Positions 32,831 through 42,960 of a stretch of DNA of 64,000 bases are shown piece by piece. Each line of letters starts with the position of its first letter. The stretch's first letter is position 1. The DNA comes from Toxonevra muliebris (Eukaryota > Arthropoda > Insecta > Diptera > Pallopteridae): the NCBI GenBank assembly GCA_963691655.1, contig OY829327.1:63004079-63068078 (forward strand), read 5' to 3'. The translations under genes were made by a program, and so were the position numbers. Under the pieces are notes generated by a model. It was not told the DNA's origin and searched no databases. It was given only the letters and a program-made list of their open reading frames with translations.

Positions 32831-32952
32831 GTTTTGGATTATGCCAATATATGGTTGGAAACAATTTTTTTTTGGTATGAGACACAGCATATCACCGGGT
32901 ATGAGACACCGCTTAACTAGTGTTTTGATCCAATTTTTTTATATTTTTAGCC

Positions 32953-33066
32953 ATGTCAACCCCTAAAACTAAAATCGTACATGAAATGAATTACATGCAA
33001 GCGGCCTGTTCATTTAAAGTGTGCAAACATTGCGATAGCGATTTGGATGGAGAAGACGATGACTAA
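32953..33066 (+). CDS. Possible last exon of element D transposase
   Basis: A 37-codon ORF preceded by a splice acceptor-like TATTTTTAG (32942-32950). It ends in a cysteine-containing acidic tail (CSFKVCKHCDSDLDGEDDD). AATAAA follows once the inserted hAT is disregarded. Position and form suggest the C-terminal exon of a DNA transposase, but no catalytic region remains and the family cannot be named. Confidence 0.3.
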   Translation: MSTPKTKIVHEMNYMQAACSFKVCKHCDSDLDGEDDD

Positions 33067-33075
33067 GATGTAGAT

Positions 33076-34236
33076 TAGCGATGTGCACTTCGACACATAT
33101 GGGCAACAAACACATATGAGCTGATACTATACTCATAAGGGCTAGACGAGGGGTAACGCTGTGCTAAGGGGAAGAGTAACTAGTATGAGAGAACAAATGT
33201 GATTTATTTTGTGTATGTATATGTATATGAATTTATTGATTTCGTCCCTGTAGAGAGTGTGAACGTGAATTCATGAGAAAACTTCGTACTTAGCTATACT
33301 TTACTCATGCTTTTTGGCTTGATTTCATAAACCTAGTAATTGCTTTACCAGGTAAAGAAAGAATTTTTCAATTACCCTTATATTGTGGAACTTTTTAATT
33401 ATATTATTGAATGCATTTGTAATTTTCCTGCTTGGTTGTTACTTTGAGAGATCGAAAAAAAGGGAAACAGCAAAAGCACTGCTGCGTGCTGATCAGGGAT
33501 GCCAACTCTATATTTTAGATCCAATTAATAATAAACACAAAAAGTAAATAATATTTTTGCTTACGATTACAACTTTTATGCATATATGCATGTATGTAAT
33601 GTATACAAATACTTTTAACAAAAATTAAAGAATAATAAAAATAAAAAATTAATAAAAGGTTTTACACAAAAAATATATACTTTTCATATCTACAAATTGA
33701 CAAAAAATTTAAATTTTCAGTCGCCCACTAAAACGATCTCACTCCCCAATTCCCTACAACTAACTAAAATTGAAGTCGTCTCCCAAAAATTCGAGGAATT
33801 CCTTATAAGTTGGCATTCTGGCAGTAGCCAGGGCGCTCTCAGTTATATTCACTCACTCTCCACATTAGTGTGGACAAGTTAACAATTTATAGTCAATCGA
33901 GCTATTTTTGTTTTTTTAATTGTTTTTTTCTATCTCACAAGTTATGTTTTATAAATTGAAAGCTGAATTACGTTTGGTAAAGGTAATATAAATGTGTAAA
34001 TCGGACATATTTTGGTCGCTAAATTTAAAAGAAGAATGCGGGTTATTTCAATATAATCTTGTCACTCTGGTTCGCAATTGTGTAGGCCAGTGTGTGTGCT
34101 TTTGGCAAAACAACAACAATAATGTGTATGTGTACACACAACAAAACCACCACCGCTCGTCTTTAAATTTACACCCCGCTTCTAGCACCTTCATACACAC
34201 GACGTCGGCAGAGGGCAACTGAAGTGCACATCCCTA
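33076..34236. mobile_element. hAT element with TAGGGATGTGCACTTC termini
   Basis: A 1161-bp element. The left end TAGCGATGTGCACTTC and the right end (inward TAGGGATGTGCACTTC) differ at one base. A perfect 8-bp duplication ATGTAGAT flanks it (33068-33075, 34237-34244). No transposase. A short CA/GT-rich stretch lies at 34085-34145, and a further element may be nested at 33493-33827. Confidence 0.9.
33493..33827. mobile_element. Possible nested hAT MITE with CAGGGATGCCA start
   Basis: Starts CAGGGATGCCAACTC and ends near TAAGTTGGCATTCTGG, resembling the well-defined element at 46627-47516 (CAGGGATGCCA to TGGCATCGCTG). The GAGGAATTCCTTATAAGTTG stretch near the end also matches that relative in part. 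The duplication is not clean. Confidence 0.5.
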
Positions 34237-34596
34237 ATGTAGATGATGAATAAAAACTACCATTTCTTTTTATCTTAGCCACTGAAGGCCTACAAAATAA
34301 ACAAATTTGTGTTTATAAATAGTTATGGGGTTTTTACTTCATATTTTTTAATTTTTAGTGGATTTTTGTAAGAGTCTCATACCCGGGTACAAATTTGTTT
34401 TTGGCAAAATTACACATCCTCAGAAAATTTGGTCATAATATTTTGCTTGCCAATGGAATCATTTTACTCTTTTTCGGATAAAAATTGAGTATTTTCATTA
34501 CCTTTCCGACAGTATATAAAACATCCGATTTGGTTTAACCAGTCAAAATTTATGGCTCAAAAACAAAACCCGTCTCATTCCCGGGAACACTCCCTT

Positions 34597-35022
34597 ACTA
34601 ATTCAATCAGTTGATCCCAGCAACTACCAACCATCTTGCTGGCACTTCAACGTATAAACCAGACATAAATGCTACACCTGCAGAGTTAGTCTACGGCGCG
34701 ACGCTCAAAGTGCTAGGCGATATGTTCAACACATCAAAACACACATACAACTCCTAATCGACACAATGCGAGACATCACACCCACTACATACAACAGCGT
34801 ATCTCGGCAAGATTTTTTTACCCATCGCTAGAAAAAGCTACGCACGTTTTCATCCGCAACGACACGGTTAAGCCATCACTGACTTCACCTTACAATGGAC
34901 CGTATCAAGTTGAAGAGCGCACGCCTAAGTTTTTCAAAGTTAAAATGAAGAATAAATCAACGAAAGTGTCAATTAATCGACTGAAACCAGCACATATCAT
35001 CTCTGAAAAACAACATCGAAAT
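34597..35022 (+). pseudogene. Integrase C-terminal remnant of the Gypsy element
   Basis: Readable blocks in shifting frames include DPSNYQPS, INATPAELVYGATLKVLGDM (34665-34725), HVFIRND, SPYNGPYQVEERTPKFFKV (34878-34940) and VSINRLKPAHI. They belong to the end of the integrase core and the C-terminal DNA-binding region of Ty3/Gypsy integrases. The DDE catalytic core is missing. Confidence 0.75.
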
Positions 35023-35462
35023 CACGGTTGCCATTTACCCATTTTATTTTGTACCAATATTTACAATAATATGTACCAAATGGGGGAAAATGTACCAATT
35101 TTTTTTATATAGAATAAATTAATTTATTTAAAATTTTTTGTCTGTTTATTATATAAAACACTATTTATTCATTTAAACAAAATAAAAAGAAGACAACATA
35201 ACACATTGATTGAAATGTATTTTGTATTTTAAATAATCGTTACGTCCGACACACAATTCTTTTGAAAGCATTGCATATTATAAATATTTAAATTTTACCT
35301 TTTTCAACAAAAAGTATTTTGAAAATATGTTTGCAATTCTTATCTACTATAAAAACTAAGTTTTTCCACAGAATGTACCAAATTTTAAAATATGTACCAA
35401 GCGCAGAAAAATTTAAAAAAATTTACCAGTTTTGGTAGAATTGTACCAAAGTGGCAACCGTG
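35023..35462. mobile_element. Small TIR element rich in the word gtaccaa, complete copy
   Basis: Starts CACGGTTGCCA and ends TGGCAACCGTG, with short flanking duplications (TCGAAA at 35016-35021 and 35463-35468, with an extra T on the left). It interrupts the C-terminal coding part of the Gypsy polyprotein, whose reading resumes directly after. The word gtaccaa and its complement recur near both ends. Its right end matches 1-107. Confidence 0.85.
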
Positions 35463-35622
35463 TCGAAACTACGCCAGTACCGCAAGCAGCATCACCAGTC
35501 CCTCCACTTTCAACGCAGCACAAACTGAGTGAAAGACAAACTCCGAGAAGAACTATGCACCACATGATTAAAAAAGTGCGCAGCGGCAGAAATTACCGAC
35601 CTACAATACATTTCGCTTCTTG
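35463..35622 (+). pseudogene. C-terminus of the Gypsy polyprotein
   Basis: The reading frame continues from before the small TIR element (VETTPVPQAASPVPP, then RRTMHHMIKKVRSGR) and stops at 35620-35622. A Pro-rich stretch followed by a basic RSGR segment is the usual end of CsRn1-type Pol proteins. The 3' LTR should begin shortly after. Confidence 0.65.
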
Positions 35623-35865
35623 AAAGGTCTAGCATGGCTACACTCGCCGAACGCGATTAAAAACAGTTTGGTGATTACTGGTCGGCGGCCATTGTATTCG
35701 AGCAAGCAAAAAGATGATCATTCTCGCTCTTTTGCCGACCGTTCGCGCTCTACACTATTGCATAAAAAAATAAAATAAAATTAATATAAAAATATTAAAG
35801 TAAAGTTAGAAATTAGAATTTAAACCAAAATGAATTTAATCAAATATAGGATAAATAAATTGAAT

Positions 35866-36448
35866 TCTAAAAATGCAACAGTTTATCTTTGGCAATCCCA
35901 TTTTATTTGAAGGATGCAGGTTTTTTCCGTCAGCCGAAAAGTTTGAAGTGAAATGAGTTCATTCTCTCTTTTGCTCAGTATTCATTTTTCAAAACAACAA
36001 CAACTTCATTGTGTGCAAATCATTGATCGTGTAATATCGCCCTTACAAAAAATAATAAAATAAAAAAGGTGTTTTGATGTTCATATAGCACATACAGTGG
36101 CGGGTAAATAGGCTGATGTTAAACGGACAAAGTTTTGCTGTCAATGTTTTCGGTTTTTACTCTCTTTTCATCGTTTTTTTTATGTCCTGTTGCTCTATCA
36201 GTTGCTTTATCTGCAACTATGTTTTTCCAACTAAGAAGTATTTATAATTAAGTTAGACCAATTCGTATTTATTTAAGTATCTTATCTATTCGGGCTTTTT
36301 CAGTCGTTGTTGTTTATTAAAGAAAAACTTCAATTTTCATTTCCTCCTATGCGTTTCGGTCTTTTTAAGACCATCCTCAGGGAGTATTATTTTTTCACTA
36401 ATATAATTGCATTTAATATACACTTCATTGCATTGAACATATATATGT
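35866..36448. other. R4 copy and unassigned sequence
   Basis: 36128-36245 is the second copy of repeat R4 without the MITE insertion. The remainder is AT-rich with no supported gene. Confidence 0.5.
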
Positions 36449-38231
36449 GGCTGTTCAGACGGAAGCAAGCATGAAAAGCCTGGGCAGGCGTGTCGTGTTC
36501 ACATGAGTGCAACCATGACGGACTTTTCCTAATCAAAAAGGAACAGTGGAATTGGAATTTTGTCACTTTTACTTGTGCTCATTAACAGAGAATACACAGA
36601 GAATGGAAACTTTACTATTACACATGGTGCCAAGTGATTTAGTAGACCTACCACAGTAGTGCCCAGCGATTTAGTAGACCTACCACAGTAGTGCCAAGCG
36701 GTTTAGTAGACCTTCCTCAGTAGTACCAGTCGAACCAAAAAGTATTGCTGATGTTCATGGTTTTTTGTTACACTTTACTATTTTGCCTTACTATTTCCTT
36801 TGACTTTACTCCTATTGCTATATGTTATATTTTTTGTGTTATGAAACGTTTCAAAAATTGTTATTTTGTTTTTTAGCACACAATCAAAATATTGAAATCG
36901 TACCAACTATGATTTTTTGCTAAAAACTATTTTTATATGTCTAAAAGCGTTATATTCGTAGTTCATTCGATGAACAAAACCTTTTTGTTTACTCATAATT
37001 TTTTCATAAAGACCAAACTGAATAGATGCCTGATTTCATTTATTATTATATTTATTTACTAATAAGTTCACATAAGTAAGAACCAAAAGTTTTAATTGAA
37101 TGAAATTTATTTAGTACAATTTTTAATAAAGAGTACTTTTTCCGCTCTTTTTTTTTTGCATACATTTTCGCTTTGTTAGCACGGCAATACATATCCATGA
37201 ATATTATTCACCGCGCCAAAAATATTGGATTATCTTTTTATTTTGCGTGAATAATTTTATAATATTAATAGTGACTAAAACAGTTTTTTTCAAAACTTAT
37301 AAAATAAAAAAAATGCCTCATCAGAGAAAATATATGGTCTTTGTTTCTTCTTCAGCAATAGTCCAGTGTGGGTCTGCTGTGATGGCGGCCAACGCTCTGC
37401 CTTCATTTACAAAATTTGTTGCACTTACTGAAAACAAATAACAATTTTTTTGTTTAGAACAAGAGAACAGCTCTGTTTTGTTTGGTTACTTACTTTTTAA
37501 CGTATTTCCGCTTTCACCAAGCTGAAATTTCTGTTCCAATCCAGAATTTTAACATCTAATCAATCGCATTTGCATATATCGTTTTACTGGCGCAGTCCAT
37601 CCTTCTCATTTCTGCACTCCTCTATGTTGATAATGAAAAAGCCTGCCTGCAAAGATAAAGAAATATATTATTGTATAATTTATTATCGTTTAAATTAAAG
37701 AATATTGCAAAAATACTTACTTTTGCATTCAATTTAGAAAATGTGAAAATTTAATCAGCTGATTTATTTTTCACCACCAACAACAACAAAACTGAGGTGA
37801 ACTTATATATATGTCTGTCCGCTATAGCGACATAAAAAACGCAAATTTTTCAAAAAATTAGGAGGAAGAGGAAGACTTTCCATTCTCTGTATATTCTCTG
37901 TCATTAAGATAGGTTCTTTTGTTCGCAAAAAATGCAAAAGAAATATCAATTATGTGCCTTAAATATGTACTAAAAATTAAATAAAAAATAAAAGCAACGA
38001 TCTCTTAAGAAATTAAAATAAGTTTATAAAAAAAAATAGCAAGAAAATGAAGACTGTGAGTGGCGTAGATGCGCATTGTTTGTTTGCGTTCATGTTGCCT
38101 ATTCAACTTCAAAAAAATTATGAGGGAAAGTGGCAAAATCGGAACAATATGATTCGATGCAACTATGCTATCTCTTTCTCTCTACCTTTCTCTTTCAGAC
38201 ATGATTCCTGCCGGCACTCGTCTGAACAGCC
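36449..38231. mobile_element. MITE with GGCTGTTCA...TGAACAGCC termini, copy 3, interrupted
   Basis: Starts GGCTGTTCAGACGGAAGCAA and ends GGCACTCGTCTGAACAGCC. It shares interior words with 29766-30134 on both sides of the inserted element at 36595-37901. Not coding. Confidence 0.8.
36595..37901. mobile_element. TIR transposon with ACAGAGAATACACAGAGAAT termini (element E)
   Basis: The TIR is ACAGAGAATA, one or two variable bases, then ACAGAGAATGGAAA. The right end mirrors it (TTTCCATTCTCTGTATATTC and TCTGT). A duplication CATTA or CATTAA flanks it (36590-36595, 37902-37907). The related MITE at 29766-30134 lacks the insert at the same place, which confirms the boundaries. Near the left end lie three 32-bp tandem units (36627-36722, TTTAGTAGACC core). 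The short ORF at 37247-37441 has no recognisable motif. The superfamily is undetermined. Confidence 0.8.
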
Positions 38232-38315
38232 ACTATGAGTATCGTTGTAGAAAAAGTTTTTAAGTGTTGCAAAATGGATTGACATGTATTTTGTTTTTGT
38301 TTCGTTGCTACCGTG

Positions 38316-39626
38316 TAGGGATGTGCAAATCGATTTCGAGTTTAATCGAAATCGATTTTTAATCGACTTTTAGCACAAAATTTCAAAATTTCCAAACTTG
38401 ATCGAAAGTCGACTTTTACTTTCGACTTTTAGAGTAAAATTTTTTTAAAACTACCAATTCAGTTTTCACATTTATTTTAAATTGTACAAAATTTTTCCAA
38501 ATGTGGATTTGTAGAGCATGCATGTACAGCTTTATGTACTAGTAATTTTTGACATATTGTTTTAAAATAGTTCTAAAATAGTCTCCCTCTTTAGCCTACT
38601 GTGTATTATTATACTTCACACATCCACAGGCTATCCTATGGCAGAAGAATTAAGATGCTAGGTGCATTTTGACAAGTTAGAGGAACTTTGACAATTAGGA
38701 AATCATTTGTTCTGATACTATTCTTCTTGTTACAACAGCGTTGTTTTTCATGGTTCAATTTTTAAGTGAGAATTAATAGGAAAATAATTTGCATAGTATT
38801 GCATGTACATAGGGAGAATTAGTTTCTGCTTTTTATATTATTTATTAACTCTTAACATGTTCAAGGTATTTGCTAATAAAGAAAACAAATTAAATAACAT
38901 TATTTATATTTTTTATTGTAAATAAATTTTATAATTTAGTACTAAGTAATAAAAGTATTATTAATAACCTACTATTAACTCTCTTTTTTGTACCCATTTC
39001 AATGCATCTCTAAAATCTTCCTCTTACTTGTCAAAAATTTAAAAGGGCTACTGTTTGAAAAAATACATCTACCTCTAAATACTTCTACCATGGGCTATCC
39101 CATTCACTCGCACAAAATTCATATACGTAGACGAATAATAAATGTCAAATAATACCGCCGGAATAAGTAAAAAGACGATGATTCAGACAATGAAAGTGGT
39201 GGGGGTGAAGGGATCGGCTGGCTGCACTAAAGTCATATAAACTTACTTTACTTTAAATTACTTATTTTATATTCCATTCAATAAAAATAATAGGTTGAAC
39301 ATGTGTTCTATAAAGCTGCCTGTAAATCTGGAAAATAAATTTTACAAGAACCCTATTTTGCACAGCGCTTCTACAAAACCAATGTATTTCTAAAAATCAG
39401 ATTTTTACTCGCATGCAACGGCTCATATAATGTAAATACATACCCATATATAAATAATTCATATCAAAATTCTCTTGTTTCGTTTTTTTTATTCCATGAA
39501 ACGAAAATTCGAGAATAGTCGATTAATCGGTTTTCATGAACCTAAAAAGTGGATTAATCGACTTTGAATTTCTGATCAATTCAAAAGTCGAAAATCGATT
39601 TTTCTTTCCAGTTGCACATTTTATGG
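38316..39626. mobile_element. Possible hAT element with TAGGGATGTGCAAATC start
   Basis: The left end TAGGGATGTGCAAATCGATT resembles other hAT ends. The right end near 39626, read inward, has ATGTGCAACTGG and is worn. Both subterminal regions are dense in ATCGATTTTT or AATCGACTTT words (38329-38425, 39515-39605), as expected for binding-site clusters. No clear 8-bp duplication. It contains a second hAT MITE. Confidence 0.45.
38637..39092 (-). mobile_element. hAT-like MITE with CATGGTAGAAG termini, copy 2
   Basis: 456 bp with a perfect 8-bp duplication GGCTATCC (38629-38636, 39093-39100). It is the inverse of 16850-17250 with about 85% agreement by eye over most of its length. The 8-bp duplication supports hAT or another 8-bp superfamily. 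Confidence 0.9.
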
Positions 39627-40140
39627 GTGTATCAAATCGTTTGTTTAAAATAAATCGCATTGCCTTATTTTTGCATTTTTTGTAATTTATCAATTTGTGC
39701 GTCTTTCATGATAAAAAAGATTGTTGGACAATACCGTATTCAATAACACTGGAATACGCTGAAAATATAACATGAACCAAATGTCGAGGTCGCTGAACAC
39801 ATTCATCACATTAATTTTTTTTCCATGGGTAAGTTTTTAAGATATGACTAATGTCTCATTACCTATAGCTTCTACCGATCTGAGTTATATGTTATAGGAA
39901 ATAAAATTAAATTACGCGTTTAATGCTGCCAAGTTTGTTGTTTCGGATTATAAATGACTGAGATATAGATGTTGAAAGTTAAATTTTGGTGTGATTTTTG
40001 AGAAATTTTAACACAAGTCGTGAGCTAAGTTTTCTTTCTCACAAAAATTAATCACAAAATCTAAAGTTTTATTTTTTTAATCGATAGACCATTTCATTAC
40101 AAAAATTTTAAGCATAAAACTATAGCAATCGGACAAAGTA
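39627..40140. other. No gene recognised
   Basis: AT-rich sequence without supported features. Confidence 0.4.
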
Positions 40141-40149
40141 ATCAATGAT

Positions 40150-40870
40150 TGAGTAAAAATAAAATATTAACGAAAAGTCGAAATTTTCTTCAAAACTCGT
40201 TCTGCTGTAGAAAATGATGATCCACTTGAAATTTTCATCCACAAACCAACATACATCGGGGGACACAATGTTATTAACGATACCCTCGTCGATAAAAACC
40301 AAATTATTCTTTCGCACCTCCACATCATGTATGGTTTCATGAAGAATTTCGCTAGAGCGTTGAATAATAACACTAGCGCAATGATATCATTACAAAGAGG
40401 GTTCTCGAAATTGTCATTACAAAAAATCAAAGCGGGCGGTTGGTTTTGTACCACCGTTTCAAAAATCTTTTCGTCACAAGGCAACGTATTTATTGGTCTT
40501 AATTCCTCCGCCTTTAGAGTATTTTTAATTTTTTCTACTGGGATAATCAATGAAGTTTTCCATATACTTGGTACAATTCCTTTAGTTAGACTTTCATTTA
40601 TAATTAAAGTATACACACTGGGCTTGAAACTAATTATTATGAGAAAAAATACCGACAAAATCTGTGAATGGGGCGTTATTCTGGATGGCTTCGTGGTCAT
40701 TTTCCAATATTTTCGAGAAGACGCATTTTTAGTCAATTCCCCGTTTATGTTATAGATTCTCGCATTAATATATAGAATAATTTTAATATATAGAAGAAAG
40801 TTAATCCAAAAATACAACGATTTATTCCTAAATGATATTATATTTGAATTCTAATAAAATATATTTACAA
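40150..40870 (-). pseudogene. LINE reverse transcriptase fragment
   Basis: The minus-strand frame 40817-40167 shows the fingers region of a non-LTR RT: IINESLTKGIVPSIWKTSLI, VEKIKNTLKAEELRPINTLP and EKIFETVV, in the order expected. The palm that would follow is absent. The N-terminal part (40614-40765) is repeated in inverse orientation at 42290-42450, as one arm of the large palindrome. Confidence 0.75.
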
Positions 40871-42452
40871 TAATTATGAAATACTAAATATGTCTTAAAG
40901 AGAATTCAGTGAATAGGTTCTTCCGCTTGTTTTGATATCATTTCCAAATCCTTTCTCTCCCTTACCCCCTCCCCCTCTTCCTTCGGAAATTTTAAACACT
41001 ATTCAAACTGATCCGAAATAACGTGTACTTTTAGGGAAATGGATGCACAATTTTTTTTAAATTGTTTGTAGTATCAGGAAGAATTTCCATGTTGATTTTC
41101 TTAGTTCACAACAACATTAATGGCATTGACTACTGAAATAAATGCCATTAGTCGTAACTATCCAACTCTCTCGTCAGCCAATTTACCCGGAGTTGCATAT
41201 ACCATATATTCCACTGTTTGGTTGGGAAAAGGCATTGATTTGACCCTACAAATTTAAAGTTATCCCCAAAAGCTATCATGGAGAGATTTTCATTTGAGGG
41301 CGGCAACGCTTGCCGGAAAGACTTTTAAGAAGCAGATAAATTCGATAAATTCCTATTAGTATGATAGCTTTCGGGGATAACTCTAAATTTTTAGGGTCAA
41401 ATCAATGTCTTTTGCCAAACAAGCAGTGGAATATATGGTTGGCATGGTCTTATGGTATATAGTTACATTGAATCATGAAACTCTTGTTCATAACTGAATG
41501 TTGAATAATGAAACTCTTGTTCATAACTATAATTACGTTGAATCATGAAACATTTGTTCATGACTAAATATATTGAATCATGAAGCTCTTGTTCATAACT
41601 AAATCTTTATTGGAAAATATAAATCTTAAATATAAAATTATTATCCTAGTTTTGCTTATTCTTAATTTTCTTAATCTATAATTGTATGCATACATATGTA
41701 TTTACATAACGACAAAACTATAACTTAAGGTTTAGGTTTACATAAAAATATAACGATAGCATACCATATAATATGTGTTAACATAAAGATAGGAGTATAA
41801 CATACAAATGATATATGTTACCTTCATCAAAGTGGAAGTGCGAAGTGCATTGCCAACGATCTCATGCCAGAATTGGATTACGTGACGATCGTATAGTTTT
41901 AAATAAGGAAGATAATGAATAGTGTGCCTATTCAAATAATGTTTCTTGTTACATTATTTGAATGGGACGGATATGACTATATGGATAGTTACGACTAGTG
42001 ACATTTATTTCAGTAGTCAATGCCATTAATGTTGTTGAGAACTAAGAAAATCAACATGGAAATTCTTCCCGATACTACAAACAATTTAAAAAAATTGTGT
42101 ATCCATTACCCTAAAAATACACATTATTTCGGATCATTTTGAATAATCTTTAAAATTTCCTGGGGAAGGGGGGGAGGGGGTAGGGGAGAGGAAGGATTTA
42201 AGACATATTAAGTATTTCATAATTATTGTAAATATATTTTATTAAAATTCAAATACAACGATTTATTCCTAAATGATATTATTTTTGGGTTAACTTTCTT
42301 CTATATATTAATGCGAGAATCTATAACATAAACGGGGAATTGACTAAAAATATTGAAAAATGACAACGAAGCCATCCAGAACAACGCCCTATTCACAGAT
42401 TTTGTCGGTATTTTTTTCTCATAATAATTTGTTTCAAGCCCAGTGTGTAGAG
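40614..42452. repeat. Two-level nested palindrome
   Basis: Outer arms: 40614 to about 41165 and about 41985 to 42452, matching over about 470-550 bp at roughly 85-90% by eye. The arms share a LINE piece, a C-rich or G-rich block (40962-40985, 42162-42190) and AATTTCCATGTTGATTTTCT at 41083-41102. Inner arms inside the loop: about 41200-41285 and 41355-41450 (GTTATCCCCAAAAGCTATCA and complement). Beside them lie four imperfect tandem units of 33-37 bp (41466-41606, with ATGAAACTCTTGTTCAT). A transcript would fold into a long two-level hairpin. Confidence 0.85.
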
Positions 42453-42455
42453 AAA

Positions 42456-42960
42456 AAACCTAAATATGGCATTTAGTCCTTAAGTACCCCATCCGAAAAT
42501 AGTTTCTTCCCTCCCTTTTTATTTTTAAACTTATGCACAATTTCTTCAATATCCTTGGGTTAAATGTAAATTTGACCATTGATTGCTCTGTTGTGTTAAT
42601 TACTCTATCTACTGATTCAATATTACTACTAAGACCTAATATACTGTCCACAAAAAAATTATTTAACCTATTGTCTATGCCAAGTTCACTTGTATCATGC
42701 AGTTGCCCATTAATTCAAATTTAGATAAAATTTTATGCAGATTGTACATTACTTATAAAATTTTGTTCTCTAAATAATTTTTTTTAATTACTGAAGTCAA
42801 TTTGGCGTAAGAGGTCTATTAGAGCTGTATCTGTATAAAACTCCCATGAAGTAATGTTTATACTGCTTCTCATTTTAAATTCGGTGCTACTTTTGATTTT
42901 AAATTTAATAGTTTTATGGTCTGAAATTTAAAATTCATCCAAACGTTCACATATTTTTTT
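42456..42960 (-). pseudogene. LINE endonuclease C-terminus and linker
   Basis: Minus-strand remnant of the same LINE. ISDHKTIKFKIKSSTEFK (about 42930-42880) is the end of an AP-type endonuclease with the catalytic Asp and His. The ORF 42651-42460 (VINTTEQSMVKFTFNPRILK) resembles the linker before RT. It is separated from its RT by the palindrome. Confidence 0.65.

Larger units (their letters stand above)
32852..34595. mobile_element. TIR-like element with iterated CCGGGTATGAGAC phrase (element D), interrupted
   Basis: The right end, read inward, is AGGGAGTGTTCCCGGGAATG, next to TA at 34596-34597. The phrase GGGTATGAGAC occurs at 32874-32885 and 32895-32910, and inverted at 34374-34387 and 34572-34585. 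The left end (near 32852) is worn and only approximate. The element is split by a hAT at 33076-34236. A small terminal exon-like ORF sits at 32953-33066 and AATAAA follows the hAT (34247-34252). Phrase iteration and TA flank recall elements A and B. Confidence 0.6.
31034..35865 (+). mobile_element. Ty3/Gypsy LTR retrotransposon of CsRn1 type, heavily degraded
   Basis: Readable remnants in order: gag (31568 to about 32180), protease (32300-32510), the end of RT with the start of RNase H (32515-32830), integrase C-terminal region (34597-35020), and the polyprotein C-terminus (35463-35622). The LTRs match only in part: about 31034-31115 against 35786-35865, including TTAGAAATTAG and ATTTAAAC. 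The gag C-terminus has a CHCC-type motif instead of the usual CCHC, a known mark of the CsRn1 group. Most of RT, RNase H and integrase is gone. At least two insertions interrupt it (32852-34595 and 35023-35462). Confidence 0.8.

Noticed and set aside
37247..37441. 64-codon ORF inside element E
   Set aside because: Half of it is low-complexity, the start is not convincing, and no motif is recognisable.
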